From the IMG/VR virus record IMGVR_UViG_3300042307_000724, positions 1-49,814 of that record: 49,814 nt of DNA; one strand, 5' to 3'. The notes below the pieces were generated by a model, which saw only the letters and a list, made by a program, of their open reading frames with translations, made no database searches and had not been told where the DNA came from. Positions 42,744-49,814 of the stretch are shown here, piece by piece. Made by a program: the position numbers and the translations under genes. This DNA comes from a virus. Numbering within the stretch: position 1 is the stretch's first letter; every line of letters starts with the position of its first letter.

Positions 42744-44672
42744 TTATTCAAAATAACCACATTCAATGTAATCACCATCAATGTATTCGTTGGTACAAAG
42801 GCAATTAGGACACCAAAAATTAAGTAAATTAAATTTATCTTTTAATATTCTAAAGTTATGTTGTATTTGTGGTGAACTTAAAGGTTCTACATACATTCTA
42901 AATTGAGATATCCCACCCATAAAAGTTCCACCAAAATTCTGTTCTAATAATATATTTGTTGAAATTCCCGACAAGGTGGTTGCACTTAATATGTTATTTG
43001 GAAATAGTTCGGGATCTTGTCTATATGGTCCGTACGGATTTGAACAACCAGAAAAAATTAAATGGTCATGTAATCCTTGAGTCCCTCCACCAAACGACAC
43101 GTTAAATGGTACACCAACCTGTTTTTCTTTTTCTGTATTTAATTCTCTTGGTATAATTTCTTCAAAATCTTCAATAACTAAAAACAAATACCCGTTAACG
43201 TATAATTTTAATGTACCTAACCTATAACCCAATTCGTCGAACCATTTTCTGTCAAACCTAATCTTATGTACTTTTGGTTCAGGTGTTGATCCTGAATGTG
43301 TTTCAGGTGGACCTATAAGTTTAAATGACTGACCATCTATTGATGATTGCGTTGTAACGACCCTTAAATCATTAAGTCCCCCTAAATTTCCTAAGTCACA
43401 ATCCTCCAAATATCGATACCTTTCAAAGACCGCACTAATCATAACCCACCTTTCTTCGGTGGTATCGTTACAATCAAACCCACATAAATCATATATTGGT
43501 TGTGATATCACTTCAGTTATTGTGTATCCCGTTTGGAAAGTCACCCCTGTTGTTTCACAACTCCCTGTTGTTACGCAGTCTCCTGTGATTTTTAAATATT
43601 TTACAGCAATACTTGGGTTTTCGGGACAACCATCAAACCTTAAAGATATTGCACTTGACAAGACATCAAATTTTGGATCGGTTTCTGGTAGCGGTACGAT
43701 GTCTGTACTTGCACACCCACAATTACATTCAAGATTGTGTACCGTAGTAAATCCGTTGTTAGGGTAAACGTGAATACAATTTGCGTTTGTAACTCCCGTA
43801 TTTGAACAAGCACAAGACTCAATACACGTCAATCCACTTGTGATTCTAGTGTAACCTGAGTCAGATGATGGAGATCCGTTGGCTTCGTGATAATATTTAT
43901 TCTCCGATCGTGTACCAAAATAAAAGAACGTACCGGCATTCGATGGGTATATATCATTTAAATACTGTTCGGTGATAGGGTTTAAAGAATACTCTTCGAA
44001 TGTTCTTGGTTTTAACATCATTTCGACAGACCAACCCTTATTTACTCTTTCTGGAAATACCTCATAGTCGTATCCGTTTAATTTATAAAACCCCTGATAG
44101 AATCCCCCATATAATTCTTGATAGTAACCAACGGTACTAGCACTTTTTGATACAATATTATATACACTATCTTTTGGTCTTCCTGAAAATTTTATGTTTG
44201 GTGACTCAACCACACTTCGTACGGGGTGCATTTTAAACCTACTATCTCTATAATGTGGATGAAACTTGTAGGTGTTATCTATACCTTTAATATAATATAA
44301 AGTTTCTCCTGACATTTTTGTAAACAACCCATTATCGGTAGCAACAAGACCAACATCACAAATTCCTGTATATGCGGTATAACAACTGTAGTCTAAATTT
44401 TTTGGGTTATAAAAGTTTTTTGAAACAAATGTGTTTCCGGAAATGTAGTCACCATAATTTAATATTGGTTGTATGGTTGTACCAGAATTATTTAAATCAA
44501 TAAATATTGGTAACCTATTCCCATCATCCTCTCCAATTAATTTGGTTGAGAACACAACCTCTTCGTCATAACTTCTTTCATCCGAAGCTAAAGTTAGATC
44601 AAAATATTGACCGTAGTCCAACTTCATTGAATATTTTGGGTAATAATAAGAATTTAAATTTTGACTTGGCAT
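42744..44672 (-). CDS. Cys-rich structural / adhesin-like protein (642 aa)
   Basis: A large beta protein starting MPSQNLNSYYYPKYSMKLDY. Residues about 215-590 look like a LamG/concanavalin-type domain (VNKGWSVEMMLKPRTFEEYS, GTLKLYVNGYLFLVIEDFEE, SFGGGTQGLHDHLIFSGC). A cysteine cluster lies near 270-330 (CIESCACSNTG, LECNCGCAST) and another at the C-terminus (FWCPNCLCTNEY). Cys-rich inserts are unusual for cytoplasmic virion proteins and may bind metal. It begins the fibre block and is divergent from the plus-strand operon. A carbohydrate-binding appendage or baseplate plate is most likely. Confidence 0.65.
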   Translation of the reverse strand: MPSQNLNSYYYPKYSMKLDYGQYFDLTLASDERSYDEEVVFSTKLIGEDDGNRLPIFIDLNNSGTTIQPILNYGDYISGNTFVSKNFYNPKNLDYSCYTAYTGICDVGLVATDNGLFTKMSGETLYYIKGIDNTYKFHPHYRDSRFKMHPVRSVVESPNIKFSGRPKDSVYNIVSKSASTVGYYQELYGGFYQGFYKLNGYDYEVFPERVNKGWSVEMMLKPRTFEEYSLNPITEQYLNDIYPSNAGTFFYFGTRSENKYYHEANGSPSSDSGYTRITSGLTCIESCACSNTGVTNANCIHVYPNNGFTTVHNLECNCGCASTDIVPLPETDPKFDVLSSAISLRFDGCPENPSIAVKYLKITGDCVTTGSCETTGVTFQTGYTITEVISQPIYDLCGFDCNDTTEERWVMISAVFERYRYLEDCDLGNLGGLNDLRVVTTQSSIDGQSFKLIGPPETHSGSTPEPKVHKIRFDRKWFDELGYRLGTLKLYVNGYLFLVIEDFEEIIPRELNTEKEKQVGVPFNVSFGGGTQGLHDHLIFSGCSNPYGPYRQDPELFPNNILSATTLSGISTNILLEQNFGGTFMGGISQFRMYVEPLSSPQIQHNFRILKDKFNLLNFWCPNCLCTNEYIDGDYIECGYFE

Positions 44673-44682
44673 TCTTTTTTAT

Positions 44683-44690
44683 GATAAATA
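44683..44690 (-). promoter_or_regulatory. late-type TATTTATC element before the 642-aa gene
   Basis: Minus-strand AGTATTTATCATAAAAAAG, 10 bases before the ATG at 44672. Divergent with 44703-44710. Confidence 0.5.
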
Positions 44691-44702
44691 CTTTAATTGA
44701 TG

Positions 44703-44710
44703 TATTTATA
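44703..44710 (+). promoter_or_regulatory. late-type TATTTATA element before the 247-aa gene
   Basis: Plus-strand TGTATTTATAGGTAAAAGCC, 13 bases before the ATG at 44724. The 51-base gap carries one element for each strand. Confidence 0.55.
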
Positions 44711-44723
44711 GGTAAAAGCCTGA

Positions 44724-45467
44724 ATGAAAACTTATAAATATTCAACAAAGGAACGTGCAGAAAGGGTCTCAAAAACTTTAGGTTGTGCTGGATCTCACTC
44801 TCACAATGAGGACGACAAAAAAATATATATGCCGTGTAAGGATATGAAAACCTTTAAAGAAAAAACAAAAAAAGAAACTAAAGGAAAAGAAACTGAGGTA
44901 ACGGAATTAGTTGATGATGATGGGACTTGGTTATCAAACGCAACCCCAATATTAGATCCTGCAAGTTCTGGCATGAAAGATAACCCATCAATCACCGATA
45001 AAATTGTGCGTCAAACCAGAACTCCAAGAGACCCACTATTAAGAGGTTGGTATGGGTATTATGGTGAAGGTGAAATAAAAGAAGAGGACATGGGTGACGC
45101 ATTTGGTTTTGAGGATACCATGTTTATGGACTACAACGATACCGTTAAACATTATCAAAAAGAATTAGGGTTAGATAAAGATGCGGCAATAGAAAGAGCT
45201 ATACAACAAGGAAAAAAACCAAATTTACATAAAAGAACACCAAAAAATATTAAAAAGAAAAAAAACTTTATAGACAGACTCATTTTAAAAGAAAAAGGTA
45301 TTGATGAAAGTGAGAGTTTAGGTGAAGATATTGTGTTAGATAAAGACGGTTCGGATAAAGATTTAAACCCTATCTTAATTAGGAATATAAACGCACTTAA
45401 AAATATGGCAAAAAAACAAGGTTTGTCAACAAAACAACTATTATCATTATTTAAAGATGAACTCTAA
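44724..45467 (+). CDS. hypothetical protein with N-terminal Cys/His motif (247 aa)
   Basis: N-terminal domain (1-45): YSTKERAERVSKTLGCAGSH, then SHNED and YMPCKDMKTF, with C21, H25, H27 and C38 spaced like a small metal site. The rest is charged and Lys/Glu-rich, with DPLLRGWYGYYGEGEIKEED near 103-122 and a Lys-rich linker near 172-185. It ends in a helix LKNMAKKQGLSTKQLLSLF. A similar GCxGxH / MPC arrangement occurs in small phage proteins, but I know no function. It starts the plus-strand operon that runs to the terminator at 47252. Confidence 0.65.
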   Translation: MKTYKYSTKERAERVSKTLGCAGSHSHNEDDKKIYMPCKDMKTFKEKTKKETKGKETEVTELVDDDGTWLSNATPILDPASSGMKDNPSITDKIVRQTRTPRDPLLRGWYGYYGEGEIKEEDMGDAFGFEDTMFMDYNDTVKHYQKELGLDKDAAIERAIQQGKKPNLHKRTPKNIKKKKNFIDRLILKEKGIDESESLGEDIVLDKDGSDKDLNPILIRNINALKNMAKKQGLSTKQLLSLFKDEL

Positions 45468-45900
45468 ACTATATAATAATATTGCAATAATCCCTGATAG
45501 TCTTATAAAACATCTTGCGGATTGTTTTGGGTCAACCGATGGTGACACAAACACTGAAGGATATAAAAGAAATCAAGAATTAAGACAAAAAAAACAAATT
45601 ACCTACCAACAAATAAAACGAGTGAAAAATTGGTTTGATGGGTATGGTGGTAATAAAGAAGACGCACCATTCATTTTAAATGGTGGTGATAGAATGAAAA
45701 ATTGGTGTGATGAAGTACTAAGGGTATGGAGAGGAGACACTAAATCTTCAAAAAAATTAAAGGCAGATTCGGGTATGCAAAACCAATTTTTATCTTCACA
45801 CGAAAAAAACTCTTTTAATTTGAACGACAAACACACAACAACCGTCGACTCATTAAAAGAAGAAATAAATAAAATAAATAAACTAATAAATTTTTTATAA
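45457..45900 (+). CDS. conserved hypothetical protein (147 aa)
   Basis: Helical protein starting MNSKLYNNIAIIPDSLIKHL, with NTEGYKRNQELRQKKQITYQ, then QIKRVKNWFDGY and PFILNGGDRMKNWCDEVLRV, a pattern I recognise as recurring in T4-like and Bacteroidota phages without known role. It overlaps the previous gene by 11 bases. Confidence 0.65.
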   Translation: MNSKLYNNIAIIPDSLIKHLADCFGSTDGDTNTEGYKRNQELRQKKQITYQQIKRVKNWFDGYGGNKEDAPFILNGGDRMKNWCDEVLRVWRGDTKSSKKLKADSGMQNQFLSSHEKNSFNLNDKHTTTVDSLKEEINKINKLINFL

Positions 45901-46194
45901 ATGGCTACACAATCAGACAAATTAGAATTTTCTCAACCGGATAATCCATTATCTACAGTTGCTGAAGAACAAAGAAGAAAGTTATTTGCTAGAAATGATT
46001 TTAAAACGACCAATCAATACTCAACAGTACATCCAGACGCTAACGCTAACGGAGATAAGATCGGTAGAGGTACCGGTGGAGATCTTGATGTTTACAATAA
46101 TAATGCTGGAACATCTACAGATATTCATGAAAGAAAGGACGATTTGAAAGTGAATAAATATTCAACCAATAACCCATATTATAACGTAGCGTGA
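45901..46194 (+). CDS. hypothetical 97-aa protein
   Basis: Polar, Asn/Thr/Asp-rich and probably disordered, with repeated KYSTNNPYYNV-like ends (QYSTVHPDANANGD, KYSTNNPYYNVA). No family is recognised. Its ATG abuts the stop of the preceding gene, and its stop overlaps the next start (GTGA). Confidence 0.55.
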   Translation: MATQSDKLEFSQPDNPLSTVAEEQRRKLFARNDFKTTNQYSTVHPDANANGDKIGRGTGGDLDVYNNNAGTSTDIHERKDDLKVNKYSTNNPYYNVA

Positions 46195-46592
46195 AACTAT
46201 TAAACTCACTTAGTGGATTAATTACTGAAGCGGCAGCTCTTGGCGACGTACAGAATAGTATTCGTGATAAAAAAGTCATTGTAATTTATTATGATGGAAA
46301 CGATAATGGTGGTAAAGGGTATAGAACAATAGAGCCCGTTTGTTTAGGTTATAGTAAAAAAGGCAATTTAGTGTTAAGGGCATGGGAAAGTGAAGGATCG
46401 TCGTGGAGTGCGAAAAACAAATCAAACTTTCTTCCTGGTTGGAGGTTATTTAGATTGGATAAAATCTTTACAGATAAACCAACAATAGATAATTTTGTAG
46501 ATATGAGGCCAGGTTATAACCCTAATGGGGATAAAACTATGACGAGGGTTCTATTAAACGCCACCTTTGGCAATGAAGAAAATTTAGCATAA
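46191..46592 (+). CDS. WYL-domain-like protein with leader-like N-terminus (133 aa)
   Basis: GTG start in a GTGA overlap with the preceding stop, so translation is coupled. Residues about 25-95 read as a WYL/SH3-like fold: IRDKKVIVIYYDGNDN, YRTIEPVCLGYSKKGNLVLR, then PGWRLFRLDKIF, matching the R-x-I-E-P, L-R-A and W-R-x-F-R-L-D-x-I positions of WYL proteins. These bind ligands or nucleic acids and often regulate anti-phage systems. The N-terminus MKLLNSLSGLITEAAALGD resembles T4 capsid-targeting peptides, with I-T-E-A as a possible cleavage site. A DNA-binding domain is absent, so it is not a standard WYL regulator. Confidence 0.55.
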   Translation: MKLLNSLSGLITEAAALGDVQNSIRDKKVIVIYYDGNDNGGKGYRTIEPVCLGYSKKGNLVLRAWESEGSSWSAKNKSNFLPGWRLFRLDKIFTDKPTIDNFVDMRPGYNPNGDKTMTRVLLNATFGNEENLA

Positions 46593-46593
46593 T

Positions 46594-47232
46594 ATGAATA
46601 ATGAAATGGATTTAATGCAAAGACTAGCAGTCTCTAAAAAAATCATGGAGAGACATGGTGAAATTAAAAGAGGAGATACTAGACCAACATCACCTATGGT
46701 TGAAAATTTTGATTCAGTTCCGGCCAATTATAATTTACCGGAAGGTCTTTTACAAGAAGAGTCACAACCAAAACAATATTCTGATCCAACACAACCTTTG
46801 GATCAATCAAGAATAATGAACTCAAAACTTCCTGATGAGATTAAAGCGCTTATGATTGAACAACCAATAGTTCAACCAAGTAGTCTTGGATCATCAACCG
46901 CAATATCTGAAGAGGTAATACAAGGAGCCCAAAGATTAATGAATATGGGTAAAACTAAAATATCGGATTTACCAAATAAAAATGTATCGGAGAATATTAA
47001 TGTCGGAGATGATAAAACAAATCACAATACCTCTAACATTAGTATAAACGAAATTAAATCTATGATTAGAGACGTGGTTAGAGATACAGTAAGAGATGTG
47101 GTTAGAGAAGAGTTAAAACAATCGGGTATGGTTGTAGAATCAACAACAAACACTAACGAAACAATCCAATTTAAGGTTGGTAACACTTTGTTTATCGGTA
47201 AAGTAACAAAGGTTAAAAAATTTGAAAAATAA
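46594..47232 (+). CDS. hypothetical protein (212 aa)
   Basis: An N-terminal helix MNNEMDLMQRLAVSKKIMER leads to a Pro/Gln-rich region with SKLPDEIKALMIEQPI, which I have seen in uncharacterised phage proteins. A coiled helix IRDVVRDTVRDVVREEL (near residues 157-173) and a short beta end (TIQFKVGNTLFIGKVTKVKK) follow. It is the last gene of the operon before the terminator. Probable virion or assembly factor, role unknown. Confidence 0.6.
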   Translation: MNNEMDLMQRLAVSKKIMERHGEIKRGDTRPTSPMVENFDSVPANYNLPEGLLQEESQPKQYSDPTQPLDQSRIMNSKLPDEIKALMIEQPIVQPSSLGSSTAISEEVIQGAQRLMNMGKTKISDLPNKNVSENINVGDDKTNHNTSNISINEIKSMIRDVVRDTVRDVVREELKQSGMVVESTTNTNETIQFKVGNTLFIGKVTKVKKFEK

Positions 47233-47251
47233 TATTTTCTATTAGTATCGT

Positions 47252-47278
47252 AATCCACCTTAAAAGGGTGGATTTTTT
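47252..47278 (+). terminator. intrinsic terminator after the 44.7-47.2 kb operon
   Basis: Plus-strand stem AATCCACC / GGTGGATT (eight pairs), seven-base loop, then TTTT following the stem. It closes the plus-strand operon before the glycosyltransferase gene. Confidence 0.88.
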
Positions 47279-47317
47279 GTTTTATATTGGTTATATTTTA
47301 CTTAAATAATTTTTTAT

Positions 47318-48529
47318 ATGAGTAAAATTAAAGTATTAGTTCTCCCAAGTGATAAAACGGGAGTAGGAAAATTCAGGTCTATTGACCCCCATGTTATGTT
47401 ACAAAATAATCATTCAGATGATTTTCACGTAGACATTGATTACGAACCAAGAATAAATGATGTTAACTATTGGAAACAATACGACATCGTACATTTTCAT
47501 AGATCTATTGGTCAAGATTATAACCAAGCACCAACCATAATACAAAACCTAAATAGTATGGGTATTGTTACCATTATGGATTTAGATGACTATTGGTTAC
47601 CAACTAAAGAACATCCTGTTCATCAATTGGTTATTCAAAATAAACTACATGAGAAAATATTGGCTAATATGAAAGTTGCTAATCATGTTATTACAACAAC
47701 GTCCATATTCGCAACAGAAATTAGTAAATATAATAAAAACGTATATATACTACCAAATGCGATTAATCCAAAAGAACCACAATTCCAAGCAGAAACGTTA
47801 CCTTCAGATAAATTAAGGTTTGGGTGGTTAGGTGGGTCGTCTCACTTACATGATCTTAAATTATTAGATGGCACAATTAATAAATTAAAACCATTAAAAG
47901 ATAATTTTAGTATGTATCTTTGTGGTTTTGATACAAGAGGTACTGTTACAGAAATTAATCAACAAACAGGAGAACAAAAACAAAGAGAGATTAAACCTGA
48001 AGAAACTGTTTGGGCTCGTTACGAAGAAATCTTTACGGACAGATATAACATGGTCGACCCAAAACATAAAGAATATTTAATGAAGTTTAAAGATGAGAGT
48101 TACGTTTCAGATGTGCTACCATTTTATAACCGTGTATGGACAAAACCCGTTACAACTTACGCAACAAACTACAGATGGTTTGATGTATCACTTGCACCAA
48201 TCAAAAACCATATCTTTAATAGAGTAAAATCACAACTAAAAGTAATTGAAGCTGGGTTCTATAAGAAAGCGATTATCGCCTCAAACGTGGGTCCTTATAC
48301 GATCGACTTGAAACATTCATTACAAAACGGTAACTTTGTTGATGGGAACGCACTTTTAGTTGATGAGGTTAGAAATGGTGATTGGTCAAAATATATGAAA
48401 AAATTAATCGAGAACCCTAATTGGGCATACGATTTAGGTCAACGTCTTTATGAGACAGTTAAAGATACCTATGATTTAAATAAAGTAACAAAAGATAGAG
48501 CAGAATTATATAAATCCTTAGTAAAATGA
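47318..48529 (+). CDS. glycosyltransferase, GT-B fold (GT4-like)
   Basis: The 403-aa protein has an N-terminal Rossmann start (VLVLPSDKTGVGKFRSIDPH), a DLDDYW segment at 88-93, an inter-domain VYILPNAIN (142-150), and the second domain FGWLGGSSHLHDL at 168-180. The GT4 E-x7-E-like site lies in QLKVIEAGFYKKAIIASNVG. Such enzymes transfer sugars from nucleotide donors. In phages they modify DNA, virion proteins or host glycans; the acceptor cannot be told. The gene overlaps the next start by four bases (ATGA) and lies after a terminator, so it begins a new transcript. Confidence 0.75.
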   Translation: MSKIKVLVLPSDKTGVGKFRSIDPHVMLQNNHSDDFHVDIDYEPRINDVNYWKQYDIVHFHRSIGQDYNQAPTIIQNLNSMGIVTIMDLDDYWLPTKEHPVHQLVIQNKLHEKILANMKVANHVITTTSIFATEISKYNKNVYILPNAINPKEPQFQAETLPSDKLRFGWLGGSSHLHDLKLLDGTINKLKPLKDNFSMYLCGFDTRGTVTEINQQTGEQKQREIKPEETVWARYEEIFTDRYNMVDPKHKEYLMKFKDESYVSDVLPFYNRVWTKPVTTYATNYRWFDVSLAPIKNHIFNRVKSQLKVIEAGFYKKAIIASNVGPYTIDLKHSLQNGNFVDGNALLVDEVRNGDWSKYMKKLIENPNWAYDLGQRLYETVKDTYDLNKVTKDRAELYKSLVK

Positions 48530-49254
48530 TAAACATACCTATAACAAAAATTTTATTCTTAGACATTGAAACGGTCGGTGTTTGTAAAGATTGGTCAACA
48601 TGTCAAGAAAGTAATCCAAAAATTGCCGAACAATTTGTTAAATATTTTGATTGGTTTTTAAAAAGATTTCCTGAAGACAATTATGAAACCGATGGGTTGG
48701 AGGAAGAACTTCAAAAAATGAATGATGTATATTCAAAACGTACAGCACTTGTTCCTGAGTTCGCAAAGATCGTTTGTGTGTCGATGGCTTTTGTTATGGA
48801 AAATGGAGAAGTAAAAAAACAAACCTTTTCAGGTGACGACGAAAAAGAGTTGCTACTTCAGGTTAGAAACTTACTTGACAGATGTCAAAAGTTAGATTTT
48901 TATCTTTGTGGTCATAACTTAAAGAACTTTGATATTCCTATGTTGGCAAAAAGAATGATAATAAACGGAATTTTACCGTCTAAGTTATTACCATCTTACG
49001 ACACCAAGCCTTGGGAAGTTAAAGCTATCGACACAAAAGAAATTTGGCAATATGGATCATATACCGCTATCGGATCTTTAGATTTGGTTTGTGCGACATT
49101 AGATATACTAACACCTAAAGATGGAGATATAAATGGTGGTATGGTTCACGAAGCATATTGGAGCGGTAATAGACTATCAGAAATTGCTGAATATTGCGAA
49201 AAAGATGTTGATGTATTAATACAATTCATAAAAAAATTAAAAGAATTAAAATAA
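48526..49254 (+). CDS. 3'-5' exonuclease, DnaQ-like (DEDDy)
   Basis: The 242-aa protein has the DEDD motifs: D13/E15 in FLDIETVG, N131/D136 in CGHNLKNFDIPML, and Y223-x-x-x-D227 in YCEKDV, the DEDDy type. It probably degrades or proofreads DNA or RNA ends. DNA polymerase of this phage has its own proofreading domain, so this is a separate nuclease. It is joined to the glycosyltransferase by a four-base overlap (ATGA) and to dUTPase by one base (TAATG). Confidence 0.8.
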   Translation: MINIPITKILFLDIETVGVCKDWSTCQESNPKIAEQFVKYFDWFLKRFPEDNYETDGLEEELQKMNDVYSKRTALVPEFAKIVCVSMAFVMENGEVKKQTFSGDDEKELLLQVRNLLDRCQKLDFYLCGHNLKNFDIPMLAKRMIINGILPSKLLPSYDTKPWEVKAIDTKEIWQYGSYTAIGSLDLVCATLDILTPKDGDINGGMVHEAYWSGNRLSEIAEYCEKDVDVLIQFIKKLKELK

Positions 49255-49814
49255 TGGAAGATTTAGAAAATTTAAGAAACCAAGTTGAAGTATTACGAAA
49301 ATTACAGTCGACAGGTTCAGGTTTAGACATGGAGGACTCAGAAGGGTTTTTAAATTCGTTAGGGATTGATTTTAACCAACTTAACGAACAATTTGAAAAA
49401 CAGTTTGAGACAAAACTAACGTTAAATTATACAAGTGATTCTGACAATAAAGAACCCGAATATGCTTACGGTTCCGACTCAGGATTTGATTTAAGATCTA
49501 CGGAAGAATTATGGGTTCAGGCTAACGATAGAAAATTAATACCGACAGGATTAAGGTTCGACATTCCTGATGGTTATGAAATCCAAGTTAGATCTAAAAG
49601 TGGTTTAGCATTAAATCAAGGATTGATGGTATTAAACTCACCAGGAACTGTTGATAGTGGATACCAGGGAGAAATTAAAGTTATTATTTTCAATACAACA
49701 AACGAAAGAATTAAAATAGAAAAAGGTCAAAAAATTGCACAAGCAGTTCTTTGTCCTGTTGTTAATGGGAAATGGGTTGACTTAGTTAAGGTGGAAGAGA
49801 TTGGTGAAAAGGAT
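49254..49814 (+). CDS. dut: dUTPase, C-terminus cut by window edge
   Basis: The 187 codons present give the trimeric dUTPase core: motif 1 YGSDSGFDLRS (72-82), motif 2 RSKSG (113-117), motif 3 NSPGTVDSGYQGEI (128-141, catalytic D134, Y137) and motif 4 KGQKIAQAV. The last (Arg/Gly-rich) motif lies beyond the window. It hydrolyses dUTP to dUMP and pyrophosphate, keeping uracil out of DNA and feeding dTMP synthesis. Before the core is an extra N-terminal stretch of about 60 residues (coil-like, EDLENLRNQVEVLRKLQSTG) not needed for catalysis; it may mediate oligomerisation or recruitment. Confidence 0.87.
   Translation, partial: MEDLENLRNQVEVLRKLQSTGSGLDMEDSEGFLNSLGIDFNQLNEQFEKQFETKLTLNYTSDSDNKEPEYAYGSDSGFDLRSTEELWVQANDRKLIPTGLRFDIPDGYEIQVRSKSGLALNQGLMVLNSPGTVDSGYQGEIKVIIFNTTNERIKIEKGQKIAQAVLCPVVNGKWVDLVKVEEIGEKD

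Noticed and set aside
1-49814. tRNA genes, integrase, insertion sequences
   Set aside because: All gaps are short and A/T-rich; I found no cloverleaf-like sequence, recombinase motif or inverted terminal repeat.

Overview
The window is 49.8 kb of an AT-rich genome of a tailed, contractile-tail phage (myovirus) built on a T4-like gene set. Recognisable T4-type proteins are a family B DNA polymerase, a UvsX recombinase, a gp32-like single-strand binding protein, a 5'-3' exonuclease/RNase H, tail sheath (gp18), tail tube (gp19), a gp26-like hub/chaperone protein, a gp53-like baseplate wedge protein and a gp13-like neck protein. Start codons are preceded by A/T-rich leaders with no Shine-Dalgarno sequence, and one promoter fits the TTTG-N19-TAnnTTTG pattern of Bacteroidota. 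A Bacteroidota (probably flavobacterial) host is therefore likely, but this is inference. I see no rRNA, tRNA, CRISPR array, insertion sequence or integrase, and no gene-free stretch longer than about 150 bases.

Layout. (1) 1-3607, minus strand: a recombination/replication operon (gp32-like, 95-aa protein, UvsX, RNase H/FEN, truncated unknown gene) driven from a good promoter at 3600-3630 that sits directly behind a terminator. (2) 3693-28361, minus strand: the tail module, read from high to low coordinates. The order is neck gp14-like, gp15-like, sheath, a 45-aa protein, a HAD phosphatase, tube, gp26-like chaperone with a frameshift extension, tape measure, a 2051-aa baseplate protein, gp53-like, a 2444-aa baseplate protein and two small unknowns. 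A small ribbon-helix-helix gene lies in it on the opposite strand. (3) 28420-32405, plus strand: an SNF2-family helicase and a manganese-type superoxide dismutase, then the gp13-like neck protein and a 110-aa unknown. (4) 32402-36878, minus strand: DNA polymerase, a 2-oxoglutarate/Fe(II) oxygenase and three unknown small proteins. (5) 36913-44672, minus strand: five fibre/appendage proteins, one with a long nine-residue repeat solenoid. (6) 44724-47232, plus strand: five small probable virion or accessory proteins, one WYL-like, closed by a terminator. (7) 47318-49814, plus strand: glycosyltransferase, DnaQ-like exonuclease and a truncated dUTPase.

The most interesting points are: a recurrent TATTTATA element directly upstream of virion-gene starts, always in the same orientation, which looks like a phage late promoter; a probable +1 programmed frameshift that joins the gp26-like protein to a gp51-like tail just before the tape measure gene; an SNF2 helicase/SOD pair inserted between neck genes; several non-structural proteins (SOD, HAD, WYL-like, 45-aa) whose N-termini resemble T4 capsid-targeting peptides, suggesting they may be packaged and injected; a nine-residue-repeat fibre; and an OmpA-like domain and eight N-terminal repeats in the 2051-aa baseplate protein.
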